Assembly: GCA_963705885.1 (NCBI GenBank)
Contig: OY970120.1
Location: forward strand, 806,001-870,000
DNA from: MFD01275-c22 sp963705885
GTDB lineage: Bacteria; Actinomycetota; Actinomycetes; JACCUZ01
Direction: 5' to 3'
DNA: 64,000 bases
Position numbers and translations under genes: made by a program. Positions 19,010 through 31,751 of this stretch are shown here, piece after piece (within the stretch, counting starts at the first letter, position 1; the number at the start of each line of letters is the position of its first letter). Under the pieces are notes generated by a model, which did no database searches, had not been told where the DNA came from, and saw only the letters and a program-made list of their open reading frames with translations.

Positions 19010-19041
19010 TCATCCACACCAGTTTTCCCCAGTGTGGACAA
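19010..19041. promoter_or_regulatory. Inverted pair of DnaA-box-like 9-mers
   Basis: TCATCCACA at 19010-19018 and, facing it, TGTGGACAA at 19033-19041 (reverse of TTGTCCACA, a perfect high-GC DnaA box), separated by the AT-richer agttttcccc. They also form a 7-bp hairpin (TCCACAC/GTGTGGA). Lies between convergent crgA and thiolase genes, about 15 kb from the origin. Confidence 0.5.
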
Positions 19042-19065
19042 CCGCCCGTCCAGGCCTCGAGCGGG

Positions 19066-20205
19066 TCAGAGCAGCTCGAGGACGGTGGCGTTGGCCATGC
19101 CGCCGCCCTCGCACATGGTCTGCAGGCCGTACCTGGCGCCGAGGTCGCGCATCTCGTGGACCAGGGTCGTCATCAGCCGGGCGCCGGAGCCGCCCAGCGG
19201 GTGCCCGAGCGCGATCGCGCCGCCGCGGGGGTTGACCCGGTCGGGGTCGGCCCCGGTCTCGGCCAGCCAGGCGCCGACGACGGACGCGAAGGCCTCGTTG
19301 AGCTCGACCACGCCGATCTCGTCCAGCCGCAGCCCGGCGCGGCCCAGCACCCGCTCGGTCGCCGGGATGGGGGCGGTGAGCATCGTGACGGGGTCGACGC
19401 CGGCCGTCGCGAAGGAGTGGAAGCGCGCCACCGGTGTCCAGCCGTGCCGCCGGGCGACCTCCGAGGTCGTCACGAGCAGCGCCGCCGCGCCGTCGGAGAT
19501 CTGCGAGGAGTTGCCGGCGGTCACGACACCGTCGTCGCGGAACGCCGTGCGCAGGCCGGCCAGCGTCGCGAGGTCGGTGCCGCGGCGGATCCCCTCGTCG
19601 GAGGCAGCGTCGCCGACGGGCGCGAGCTCGGTCTCGAAGGCGCCCGAGTCGGCGGCAGCGGCCGCCCGCTCGTGGGAGCGGACGGCGATCTCGTCGAGCT
19701 CGGCGCGGGACAGCGACCACCGCTCGGCGATGATCTCGGCGCTGATGCCCTGGGGCACCAGGCTGTTGTCGTAGCGCTCCAGCATCCGCGGCCCGAACGG
19801 CTCGCCGGGCCCCTGGGTGACGGTGCAGAGCATCGGGACCCGGCTCATCGACTCGACGCCCCCGGCCACCACCACGTCGTGCTGGCCCGAGACGACCGCG
19901 GCCGCCGCGAAGTGCGCCGCCTGCTGCGACGAGCCGCACTGGCGGTCGATGGTGACTCCCACGACGTCCTCGGGCCAGCCCGCCGCGAGAGCGGCGTTGC
20001 GGCCGACGTTGACGGCCTGCTCGCCGGTCTGGGAGACGCAGCCCCACATGACGTCGTCGACGAGCGCGGGGTCGAGACCGGTGCGGGCGGAGAGCGCCCC
20101 GAGAACGTGCGCCGACAGGTCGACCGGGTGGGTCCCGGCGAGCCCGCCGCCGCGCTTCCCGACCGGCGTGCGGACCGCGTCGACGACCACCGCGTCGCGC
20201 GTCAC
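19066..20205 (-). CDS. Acetyl-CoA acetyltransferase (thiolase)
   Basis: 379 aa from GTG 20205. Two-domain thiolase: acyl-accepting Cys90 in TIDRQCGSSQQAA, GGVESMSRVPM, NEAFASVV, GGAIALGHPLGGSGAR with the catalytic His, and the second Cys in QTMCEGGGMAN. Typical for degradative or acetoacetyl-CoA thiolases acting in fatty acid or short-chain metabolism; the direction cannot be told. It starts one base after the rhomboid stop, so the two are co-transcribed, though functionally unrelated. Confidence 0.92.
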   Translation of the reverse strand: MTRDAVVVDAVRTPVGKRGGGLAGTHPVDLSAHVLGALSARTGLDPALVDDVMWGCVSQTGEQAVNVGRNAALAAGWPEDVVGVTIDRQCGSSQQAAHFAAAAVVSGQHDVVVAGGVESMSRVPMLCTVTQGPGEPFGPRMLERYDNSLVPQGISAEIIAERWSLSRAELDEIAVRSHERAAAAADSGAFETELAPVGDAASDEGIRRGTDLATLAGLRTAFRDDGVVTAGNSSQISDGAAALLVTTSEVARRHGWTPVARFHSFATAGVDPVTMLTAPIPATERVLGRAGLRLDEIGVVELNEAFASVVGAWLAETGADPDRVNPRGGAIALGHPLGGSGARLMTTLVHEMRDLGARYGLQTMCEGGGMANATVLELL

Positions 20206-20206
20206 C

Positions 20207-21091
20207 TCAGAGTCCCTGCCGCAGGTCGGCCGTGCGCCAGGCGACGACCGCCACGACGACCAGCAGGGTGACCACGATGCCGCCGGCCTGCACGAGCGTG
20301 CGGCGGCTGCCCCGCGGAGCGTAGGCAAGGGCCGCCGCGACCAGCGCGCCGGCGACCAGGCCGCCGAGGTGGGCCCGCCAGTCGATGCGTGGCACGAGGA
20401 AGCCGTAGCCGAAGTTGATCGCCAGCAGCACGAGGATCGGAGTGCTGTCGCGGCCGAGCCGTCGGCTCACCACCAGGTAGGCGCCCAGCAGCCCGAACAC
20501 CGCCCCCGACGCGCCGAGCGAGGGCCGGTTCGGCGCGGCGAACGCGTAGGACAGGGCGCTGCCCCCGAGTGCCGACACGACGTACAGCGCGCTGAACCGC
20601 ACCCGGCCGAGGGCTGCCTCGAGCTGCGGTCCGAACAGGTACAGCGCGTACATGTTCAGCGCCAGGTGGAAGAACCCGCCGTGCAGGAACGCGGACGTGA
20701 ACAGCCGGTAGAACTCCCCGTCCGCGACGCCGACCAGCCCCCCGGCAGAGGGGTCGAACGCCAGCCCGAGGTCGTAGAAGCGCCGGGTGAAGGCGTCGGA
20801 GGCCTGCTGGACCACGAAGGCGACGACGTTGACCGCGATGAGTGCCTTGCTCACCCAGCCGGGGTCGTCGGAGACGCGGCCGCCGAAGACGGTGCGGGCG
20901 GTGCGTACGTCCTTGCTGCCCTCGGCCACGCACTCGGGGCACTGGAAGCCGACCGACGCCGGGATCATGCAGTCGGGGCAGATGCGCCGGTTGCAGCGGG
21001 TGCACCGGATGTGCGCCTCCCGCTCGGGGTGGCGGTAGCACGTGGCCGGCTCGGCCGCGGTCGGCCCGGTGACGGGCGGCTGCTCGGTCAC
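20207..21091 (-). CDS. Rhomboid family intramembrane serine protease with N-terminal zinc-binding motif
   Basis: 294 aa. Residues 17-55 carry a B-box-like cluster (CYRHPEREAHIRCTRCNRRI then CPDCM and CPEC) that should bind zinc. Six or seven membrane helices follow; catalytic Ser in GASGAVFGLLGAY and the His in WRAHLGGLVAG, plus the FLHGGFFHLALNMYAL helix with HxxxN. Cleaves substrates inside the membrane; targets unknown. GTG start within a repeat-rich 88-base spacer after ppiA. Confidence 0.92.
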   Translation of the reverse strand: MTEQPPVTGPTAAEPATCYRHPEREAHIRCTRCNRRICPDCMIPASVGFQCPECVAEGSKDVRTARTVFGGRVSDDPGWVSKALIAVNVVAFVVQQASDAFTRRFYDLGLAFDPSAGGLVGVADGEFYRLFTSAFLHGGFFHLALNMYALYLFGPQLEAALGRVRFSALYVVSALGGSALSYAFAAPNRPSLGASGAVFGLLGAYLVVSRRLGRDSTPILVLLAINFGYGFLVPRIDWRAHLGGLVAGALVAAALAYAPRGSRRTLVQAGGIVVTLLVVVAVVAWRTADLRQGL

Positions 21092-21179
21092 AGTGTTGTC
21101 GTGTCCGGCGTCGTTGTCGCGTCGGGCGTCGTGTGCGTCGTCGTCGTGTCGGGCGTCAAGGTCGGGGTCGGGCGTCGCG
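21092..21179 (-). repeat. Short GACGCC/GACAAC direct repeats between ppiA and rhomboid gene
   Basis: Read on the minus strand, three copies of an 18-base unit beginning GACGCCCGAC or GACGCCGGAC and ending CGACGAC/CGACAAC follow one another with one 9-base interruption. The unit reaches to the rhomboid start codon. It is open in one frame but not in the frame of either gene. Confidence 0.55.
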
Positions 21180-21710
21180 TCAGGCGTCGCGGTGCTCGAC
21201 CTGCACCGACTCGATGACCACGTCCTCCACCGGCCGGTCCATGCCGCCGGTGCCGGTGCTCGCGATCTTGTCGACGACCTGACGGCTGCCGCCGTCGGCG
21301 ACCTCGCCGAAGATCGTGTGCTTGCGGTTGAGGTGCGGCGTCGGGGTCACGGTGATGAAGAACTGCGACCCGTTCGTGCCGGGGCCGGCGTTGGCCATGG
21401 CCAGCAGGTACGGGCGGTCGAACTGCAGCTCGGGGTGGAACTCGTCGGCGAACCGGTAGCCGGGACCCCCGGTGCCGGTGCCGAGCGGGTCGCCGCCCTG
21501 GATCATGAACCCGGAGATGACGCGGTGGAAGATCGTCCCGTCGTAGAGGCGGTCGCTGCTCTTCTGGCCGGAGCGCGGGTCGACCCACTCGCGCTTGCCC
21601 TCGGCGAGCTCGGTGAAGTTCGCGACCGTCTTGGGCGCGTGGTCCGGGAACAGCTTCACCTCGATGTCCCCGTGGTTGGTCTTCAGGGTGGCGTAGAGGT
21701 CCTGGGCCAC
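21180..21710 (-). CDS. ppiA: Cyclophilin-type peptidyl-prolyl cis-trans isomerase
   Basis: 176 aa, cytoplasmic. GTG start with AGGAGC four bases upstream. Cyclophilin fold with IFHRVISGFMIQGGDP, ANAGPGTNGSQFFIT and HTIFGEV, containing the catalytic Arg, Phe and the Gln of the active site. It speeds proline isomerisation in folding proteins. Position near crgA and gyrA is conserved in actinobacteria. Confidence 0.95.
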   Translation of the reverse strand: MAQDLYATLKTNHGDIEVKLFPDHAPKTVANFTELAEGKREWVDPRSGQKSSDRLYDGTIFHRVISGFMIQGGDPLGTGTGGPGYRFADEFHPELQFDRPYLLAMANAGPGTNGSQFFITVTPTPHLNRKHTIFGEVADGGSRQVVDKIASTGTGGMDRPVEDVVIESVQVEHRDA

Positions 21711-21805
21711 GGAAGCTCCTCACTCGCTGGTGACGTGTCGACGGGTCGCCCATCCTCGCACGGCGCTCGGCACCCGCCCCCGGCAGGCGGCTCCGGTTTC
21801 GGGCA

Positions 21806-21811
21806 TAGCAT
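21806..21811 (+). promoter_or_regulatory. Possible -10 element for the DUF5324-like gene
   Basis: TAGCAT 49 bases before the GTG start, divergent from ppiA. Weak evidence, motif only. Confidence 0.3.
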
Positions 21812-21859
21812 GCTGGGCAGGAGCCGGAAGTCACCGATCGCCCGACCGGGAGGTACCCC

Positions 21860-22576
21860 GTGTCCCGCACCAGCACTCTGCGCAAGGAGTCCCGCCGCAC
21901 CGCTCGTCGAGCCCAGCGGAAGGCTGCGCCCGCGGCGGCTGAGGCGCGCGACACCGCGGTCCGCTACGCGGAGACGACCCGTGACTGGGCGTCCCCGAAG
22001 GTCGTGGCCGCCAAGGAATGGGCGGCGCCACGTGTCGAGCCGGCCGTCGAGAAGGTGAAGGGCGACGTCATGCCCGCCGTGGCGGGGGCCGTCACCGCGG
22101 CGCTCGCGGCCAGCGAGCCGGCGCGCACCGAGGCGGCGACGCGAGGGTCCGCGGCGCTGGCCGCGCTGAAGGGCGAGGTGGCCCCTCCCAAGAAGAAGAA
22201 GCGCCGCCTGCGCAAGCTCTTCCTGCTCGCCGGGGTGCTCGGCGGCGCCTACGCCGGGTGGAAGGCGTGGGCGGCCAAGGACGCGTCGGACCCGGTCGAG
22301 CCGTGGTCGGCGCCGGCGAGCACGTCCACCGGCTCCGCTCGGCCGTCGGTGACCCCGGTGCCGTCCGCGTCCACCGGCGCCCCCTCGGCGAAACCGGCCA
22401 CGGACGACGCCGCCGGGGCCGGGCCGGACGAGGCCCTGGCCGACGCTGCCGACGAGGCCAAGGCCGAGGACGAGGCGCCCGAGGGGTCGGCCGCCGGCAC
22501 GACGACCGAGGCGGTCACGCCGAAGAACGCGAAGAAGGCGTCCACCGCGGCCAAGAAGTCGACCAGCAAGCGCTGA
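21860..22576 (+). CDS. DUF5324-like low-complexity membrane protein
   Basis: 238 aa, GTG start after GGGAGG. N-terminal 100 residues form Ala/Arg/Glu-rich amphipathic helices; a KKKKRRLRK basic stretch precedes one membrane helix (LFLLAGVLGGAYAGWKAWAA, about 115-135); the remainder is Ser/Thr/Pro/Ala/Asp-rich and ends with a Lys-rich tail. Similar proteins sit divergent from ppiA in actinobacteria; function unknown, possibly nucleoid or envelope associated given the Lys/Ala tail. Confidence 0.75.
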   Translation: MSRTSTLRKESRRTARRAQRKAAPAAAEARDTAVRYAETTRDWASPKVVAAKEWAAPRVEPAVEKVKGDVMPAVAGAVTAALAASEPARTEAATRGSAALAALKGEVAPPKKKKRRLRKLFLLAGVLGGAYAGWKAWAAKDASDPVEPWSAPASTSTGSARPSVTPVPSASTGAPSAKPATDDAAGAGPDEALADAADEAKAEDEAPEGSAAGTTTEAVTPKNAKKASTAAKKSTSKR

Positions 22577-22631
22577 GCCGCCGACGACCGCGGTTCGGCA
22601 GGGCGCCGCTACCGGGCTGCCCCGCCGGTCG

Positions 22632-23450
22632 CTAGCCGTCGTCGAGCGCGGCCGCGGCCTCGCGGGTGCGCTGGGAGGGAGCGACACCGAGCTCGTCGGC
22701 CAGCAGCCGGCGGCAGCGTTCGTAGGCGCGAGCGGCGCCGGCCCGGTCGCCGAGCGCGACATGTGCCCGCATCAGCACCCGGTAGAGACCTTCCCGGTAC
22801 GGATCCAGCGCCAGCGCCCGTTCGGAGTCCCGCACGGCCTGCGCCGGGTCGCCGAGCGCGATCCAGCTGTCGGCGAGCACGTGGAGCGACCTGATCCTGA
22901 TGTCTCGCAGCTCTGCCCGCCGGGCCGCCGCCCACGGCCCGTCGAGGCCGGCGAGGAAGGGGCGGGCAGAGATCATGGAAGCCACCAGCGCCTCCGCAGC
23001 CGCGTCCCGGGTGCTGCCGCGCCGGATCAGAGCCTCGGCCGCATGGATACGGGAGGCGGCAGACTCCGTGTCGACCACGATCGGACCCGGGTGCTCCACC
23101 CGGTACCCACCGGGCGCAGGCGCGATGGCCGCACCGTCGAGCCCCGCCTGGTCGAACCGCCGCCTCAGCTTGCTGATGATCGAGCGGACGGCCACCTCCC
23201 AGGCGTCAGGCGGTCCGGTGGGCCACAGGTCTTCCGCGAGCTCGTCGCGCAGCAGCACCCGTCGGTGCTCGACCGCGAGCATCGCCAGCGCGAGCCGGGC
23301 CTGGGGGCCGGGCAGGCTCGTGTCGGTCAGGGTGTGCAGACCGTCCGTCACGGTCAGGTCGCCGCACACGGTCACTCGCCAGTCGTTCAGCGCCAACCTC
23401 CTGCCAACATGGCCGTCGTAGCGTCCAGCCCGGGTCGAGGAGGACACCAT
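22632..23450 (-). CDS. AfsR/SARP-type transcriptional regulator with BTAD domain
   Basis: 272 aa if read from ATG 23450. An OmpR-like winged helix (about residues 25-110; LARDELAEDLWP-like block and SIISKLRRRF) is followed by the bacterial transcriptional activator domain (about 115-265; ALVASMISARPFLAGLDGPW, tetratricopeptide-like helices). No C-terminal ATPase. The start is uncertain: an AGGAGG box at 23397-23402 lies inside this reading and is correctly spaced only for a CTG at 23390, whereas ATG 23450 has only GGAG. It is divergent from the DUF1059/SnoaL pair and may control it. Confidence 0.82.
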   Translation of the reverse strand: MVSSSTRAGRYDGHVGRRLALNDWRVTVCGDLTVTDGLHTLTDTSLPGPQARLALAMLAVEHRRVLLRDELAEDLWPTGPPDAWEVAVRSIISKLRRRFDQAGLDGAAIAPAPGGYRVEHPGPIVVDTESAASRIHAAEALIRRGSTRDAAAEALVASMISARPFLAGLDGPWAAARRAELRDIRIRSLHVLADSWIALGDPAQAVRDSERALALDPYREGLYRVLMRAHVALGDRAGAARAYERCRRLLADELGVAPSQRTREAAAALDDG

Positions 23451-23628
23451 GCCGCTCCAGCTTCAGGTTGATTGTGACTGCGGATGGAGCTTCGCGGGTC
23501 CGGAGGCGGAGCTCGTTCCGGCTGTCGTGCAGCACGGTACGGACGCCCACGGCATGACGCTGACGTCCGAGCAGGTGCTCGCCGCGGCCCGCCCTGTCCC
23601 CAGCTCGTCCACGGAGGCGACCCCATGA
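23449..23628 (+). CDS. DUF1059-like small Cys protein
   Basis: 59 aa, a good GAGGAGG six bases before ATG 23449. The sequence VDCDCGWSFAGPEAELV with HGTDAHGMTLTSEQVLAAAR matches the DUF1059 pattern (Cys pair, Trp, two His). Function unknown; the Cys/His set suggests metal binding. The stop overlaps the ATG of the next gene (ATGA), so the two are coupled. Its start codon overlaps, on the other strand, the first possible ATG of the BTAD regulator (shared CATG). Confidence 0.8.
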   Translation: MPLQLQVDCDCGWSFAGPEAELVPAVVQHGTDAHGMTLTSEQVLAAARPVPSSSTEATP

Positions 23629-24068
23629 CCGCGACGACCGCCGACGCCAGCACGATCGACCGGAACAAGCTGCTGGTCAGCCGTCTGTACGACTCACTGA
23701 TGGCCGGAGGTGACGTGGGCGCCGCACAGCGGCTGCTCTCGGGCACCTACCAGGATCACGACATCCCGGGGCTGGGCAGCGGAGGAGCCGGGGAGCTCGT
23801 CGCCGCGGTTCTCCAGGTGCGCTCCGCCTTCCCCGACATCACTCCACGGCTGTTCGAGATCGTGGGCGAGGGGGACTGGGTCGCGGTCCGGGTCGAGGCC
23901 GCGGGGACGCACACCGGAGAGCCGTTCGCCGGCATCCCGGCCACCGGCAAGCCGATGCGGTGGAAGGAGATGCACATGTTCCGCTGCGCCGACGGGCGCA
24001 TCGTCGAGCACCGGGGAGTGTTCGACATGCTCTCGATCCTGCAGCAGCTCGGCGCAGTGCCCGCCTGA
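23625..24068 (+). CDS. SnoaL-like / ester cyclase family protein
   Basis: 147 aa from ATG 23625, overlapping the DUF1059 stop. Cystatin-like SnoaL fold: N-terminal helix KLLVSRLYDSLMAGGDV, TYQDHDIPG, VRSAFPDITPRLFEIVGEGD, VAVRVEAAGTHTGEPF and MHMFRCADGRIVEHRGVFD. Such proteins cyclise polyketides or isomerise small ketones, and many are of unknown role. Ends just before tRNA-Ala, which faces it. With the regulator it forms a small gene set not usual at this position. Confidence 0.85.
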   Translation: MTATTADASTIDRNKLLVSRLYDSLMAGGDVGAAQRLLSGTYQDHDIPGLGSGGAGELVAAVLQVRSAFPDITPRLFEIVGEGDWVAVRVEAAGTHTGEPFAGIPATGKPMRWKEMHMFRCADGRIVEHRGVFDMLSILQQLGAVPA

Positions 24069-24093
24069 CGGCACGCTCGACGCTGACGCTGGG

Positions 24094-24166
24094 TGGAGAC
24101 GAGGGGACTCGAACCCCTAACCCCCGCCTTGCAAAGGCGGTGCTCTGCCAGTTGAGCTACGCCCCC
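24094..24166 (-). tRNA. tRNA-Ala(TGC)
   Basis: 73 nt. Acceptor GGGGGCG pairs with CGTCTCC with the alanine identity pair G3-U70; anticodon loop TTTGCAA gives TGC; discriminator A at 24094; no encoded CCA. Same strand as tRNA-Ile and gyrA, the usual actinobacterial arrangement. Confidence 0.96.
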
Positions 24167-24184
24167 GTGGGGGGTGGAGCCGCC

Positions 24185-24307
24185 TCAGGGCCGGTCGGTC
24201 ACCTCGGCCCAGAGGTCCTGCTCGGCCTCGCGGTCGGCGACGACCTTCTTGTACGCCAGCAGGCCCCCGACTGCGGCCAGCGCCGCCGCGATCAGCTTCT
24301 TCGACAT
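24185..24307 (-). CDS. DLW-39 family microprotein
   Basis: 40 aa between tRNA-Ile and tRNA-Ala. It begins MSKKLIAAALAAVGGLLAYK and contains the naming motif DLW near its end (EQDLWAEVTDRP). A single hydrophobic helix at residues 5-20 followed by an acidic tail. ATG start with GAGGTGAG upstream. Conserved at exactly this site in actinobacteria; function unknown. Too short for most gene finders. Confidence 0.88.
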   Translation of the reverse strand: MSKKLIAAALAAVGGLLAYKKVVADREAEQDLWAEVTDRP

Positions 24308-24360
24308 GTCGCTCACCTCGTCGGGGACGTCCGTCGACCGTCGGACCGGGGGACGGAGAG

Positions 24361-24434
24361 TGGGCCTAAGTGGACTTGAACCACTGACCTCTGCCTTATC
24401 AGGGCAGCGCTCTAACCAACTGAGCTATAGGCCC
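24361..24434 (-). tRNA. tRNA-Ile(GAT)
   Basis: 74 nt. Acceptor GGGCCTA (24428-24434) pairs with TAGGCCC (24362-24368), anticodon GAT in loop CTGATAA, discriminator A at 24361, no encoded CCA. Next to the DUF3566-gyrA genes. Confidence 0.96.
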
Positions 24435-24514
24435 GCTGCGCCGCGCAAGACTACCTCACCGAGTGGAGGCGATCCCAACCCGTTCGGACCGCCAGGAGCC
24501 GGCTGACCGGCCGC

Positions 24515-25017
24515 TCAGACGTCCTCGGTGAACGTGACGTGCAGCCCGCCGACGAGACTCGCGGCCATGTTGTACATGAACGCGCCGAGGGTGCACAGGG
24601 CCGTCATCAGCACGACGTTGACGCCGGCGAGCAGCGTGGTCGTCGAGAGGACCTTGTTCAGCCCGACGTAGTCGAAGATGTCGACGCCCTGGGCGTTGTC
24701 GTTGGAGCGCGTCACGCTCTCGACGCTGCGCCCGACGGAGTCGAACACGCCCATCGAGTCCAGCACCGTCCAGACCACGAACACCGCGACGACCGCGATC
24801 ACGGCCAGCGCGATCGAGAGCAGGAAGGCCAGCTTCATCACCGACCACGGGTCGACCCGGGCGAGCACCAGCCGGGCCCGGCGCGCCTTGGCCGGTCGGG
24901 AGACGGGTCGGGCGGTCGCGTTGGTGGACGACGACATCTGGTCGCGGACAGGCGGCATCGTGGCGGTGGGGGGGCTGCTGCCCCACTGCTGCTGCGTGCC
25001 CGGAGCGTTCGGGGTGC

Positions 25018-25021
<4 letters not shown>
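24515..25021 (-). CDS. DUF3566 membrane protein
   Basis: 168 aa. Disordered N-terminus (1-50), basic stretch AKARRARLVLARVDPWSVMK, two membrane helices (about 60-85 and 125-155, the second TTLLAGVNVVLMTALCTLGA). Conserved downstream of gyrA in actinobacteria (Rv0007 in M. tuberculosis), function unknown, possibly linked to wall or division. Its GTG start overlaps the gyrA stop (GTGA). Confidence 0.9.
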
Positions 25022-27600
<2,579 letters not shown>

Positions 27601-27656
27601 GGTCGGGCTCTCCTACGCGTACGTCGTGCGGCGGGGGTGGACACGGGGGTCGCGTC

Positions 27657-29729
<2,073 letters not shown>

Positions 29730-29833
29730 TGGTCACCTTTCGTCGGGCGCGCGCCAGTCGTCCACCGGGGGTGAAATGGGCCCACCGGGCGGGCCAGCGG
29801 GCGACGACGGCACCTGGGGTGCGTACGGCCTCC

Positions 29834-29839
29834 ATCTTA
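29834..29839 (-). promoter_or_regulatory. Possible gyrB -10 element
   Basis: On the minus strand TAAGAT lies about 105 bases upstream of the gyrB GTG, in the 258-base gap after DUF721. It is the best TANNNT match there; no clear -35. Confidence 0.35.
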
Positions 29840-29987
29840 GCGGTCCGGACGGTCAGAACCGGCCACCAGGGACGCCTGGGGGCGGCGGAGCCGCCCGATC
29901 ACGGGTGGGGATGAGCCCCTGTACGCGCCAGGGGTCCCTCCGGGCCGAAACGGCCGAAGCGCCTCGCCGTGGGACGGGGCTCGGGAC

Positions 29988-30566
29988 CTAGCCGTAGGTG
30001 TCGCGCGGGCCCCGTCCGCGCACGCTCCACGGGCCGCGCTTCCAGGAGGGCGCCCGCGGTCCGCGGACCGAGACGGCCGTGACGGTGCCCGCGCCGAGGT
30101 CCTGGGCCAGGCGGGCCAGCAGCGACGGGGCGAGCAGCCGGATCTGGGTGGCCCAGGCCGTGGAGTCGGCCTCGACCAGCAGCTCGCCGTCGGAGAAGGA
30201 GACGGGTCGGGCGTGGGCCGCGATCTCCGGCCCGACGATCGCGTCCCACCGGCCCATCGCGCCGCCCACGGCCGCGTCGGTCTCCCAGCCGCGCTCCGCG
30301 ACCAGCCGGTCGAGGGTCGGCCCGAGCAGCTGCGGGTCGCGGTCGTCAGGGTGGGCCCCGCTGCGCTGCTCGGGACCGACCGGGCGGCGGCGCGGGCGCG
30401 CCGGGTCGTCGGCCCGGCGCGGGTCGGGGGCCGGGACCCGGCCGGGGACGAGCCCGCGCCGGCGCGCCTCGGCCCGCGCGGCCGCCAGCGCCCGACGGGC
30501 CACGTCGACGGGGGAGCGGTCGGGGCCCCCGCCGGACGGCGGTGCGTCGCCACCCACGTCAGTCAC
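29988..30566 (-). CDS. DUF721 (DciA-like) protein
   Basis: 192 aa from GTG 30566; start overlaps the recF stop by eight bases. Disordered Arg/Pro-rich first half (1-75) and a KH-like DUF721 domain (about 85-170): LVAERGWETDAAVGGAMGRW, WATQIRLLAPSLLARL. Members related to DciA help load the replicative helicase; in actinobacteria this gene lies in the recF-gyrB interval. Role in helicase loading is inferred from the family. Confidence 0.88.
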   Translation of the reverse strand: MTDVGGDAPPSGGGPDRSPVDVARRALAAARAEARRRGLVPGRVPAPDPRRADDPARPRRRPVGPEQRSGAHPDDRDPQLLGPTLDRLVAERGWETDAAVGGAMGRWDAIVGPEIAAHARPVSFSDGELLVEADSTAWATQIRLLAPSLLARLAQDLGAGTVTAVSVRGPRAPSWKRGPWSVRGRGPRDTYG

Positions 30567-31737
30567 GCACCCGGCGCACCTCGGCGCCCATGACGTCGAC
30601 CCGCGCACCGTGCAGCGCCTCCGGCACGTCGCCGGGCACCGCGGCGGTCACCAGCACCTGCTCGGCACCGGCCACCATCGCGGCCAGCCGGTCGCGACGG
30701 CGCTCGTCGAGCTCGGCGAACACGTCGTCGAGCACGAGCACCGGCTCGCCGCCAGGCGACGACCCGTCGGTCTCGCCCCGCAGCAGGTCGTAGGACGCCA
30801 GCCGCAGCGCGAGGGCGAACGACCAGGACTCCCCGTGGCTGGCGTAGCCCTTGGCCGGCAGGGGACCGAGGGTCAGCACCAGGTCGTCCCGGTGCGGCCC
30901 GACGAGCGAGACGCCGCGGTCGAGCTCGGCCTGACGTACGGCGGAGAGCTGGTCGAGCAGCACCGCCGACAGCAGCTCGCGGTCGGCGACCAGCGGTGCG
31001 TCCTCGCCCATCGAGCTGCGGTAGGTGATGACGGCGGGCCCCACCGACGTCTGCTCGGCCTCCGCCCCGGCGGCGACCGACGCGTAGGCCTTGTCGACCA
31101 GCGGGCTCAGCCCGTCGACCAGCTGGATGCGGCCGGCGAGCAGCTCGGCGCCGGCCGTCGCGAGGTGGGAGTCCCAGACCTCGAGCGTGCGCAGGTCGAC
31201 CGAGGGCCGGCCGCTCCCGCCGCGGCGCCCGCCGGCCGACTTGAGCAGCGCGTTGCGCTGCTTGAGGACCCGGTCGTAGTCGGCACGGACGCCGGCGAAG
31301 CGAGGTGTCCTCGACACGAGCAGGTCGTCGAGGAAACGGCGGCGCTCCGCGGGGTCGCCCTTGACCAGGGCGAGGTCCTCGGGGGCGAACAGGACGCTGC
31401 GCAGGATGCCGAGCACGTCACGCGGCCGGGGCACCGGCGAGCGGTTGACCCTGGCCCGGTTGGCCCGGCCCGGGGTGATCTCGACCTCGACGAGCAGGGA
31501 ACGCTCCGCGCGCACCACCTGCCCGCGGACCACGGCCCGCTCCGCTCCCAGCCGGACGAGCGGCGCGTCCTGCGCCACCCGGTGCGAGCCCAGCGTCGAG
31601 AGGTAGCCGACGGCCTCCACCAGGTTGGTCTTGCCCTGGCCGTTGGGTCCGACGAACGCGGTGACGCCTCGGCCCAGCGGGAGCTCGACCTCGGTGTAGG
31701 ACCGGAAGTCGCGCAGGGACAGGTGGCTCAGGTGCAT
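30559..31737 (-). CDS. recF: RecF recombination/repair ATPase
   Basis: 392 aa from ATG 31737. SMC-like ABC ATPase: Walker A VGPNGQGKTNLVEA, signature-like block GESWSFALALRLAS, Walker B PVLVLDDVFAELDERRR. Binds gapped DNA and helps load RecA with RecO/RecR. Fourteen bases after gnd, same strand, within the dnaN-gnd-recF-DUF721 group. Confidence 0.96.
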   Translation of the reverse strand: MHLSHLSLRDFRSYTEVELPLGRGVTAFVGPNGQGKTNLVEAVGYLSTLGSHRVAQDAPLVRLGAERAVVRGQVVRAERSLLVEVEITPGRANRARVNRSPVPRPRDVLGILRSVLFAPEDLALVKGDPAERRRFLDDLLVSRTPRFAGVRADYDRVLKQRNALLKSAGGRRGGSGRPSVDLRTLEVWDSHLATAGAELLAGRIQLVDGLSPLVDKAYASVAAGAEAEQTSVGPAVITYRSSMGEDAPLVADRELLSAVLLDQLSAVRQAELDRGVSLVGPHRDDLVLTLGPLPAKGYASHGESWSFALALRLASYDLLRGETDGSSPGGEPVLVLDDVFAELDERRRDRLAAMVAGAEQVLVTAAVPGDVPEALHGARVDVMGAEVRRVRD

Positions 31738-31751
31738 GTCAGGGGCGCACG

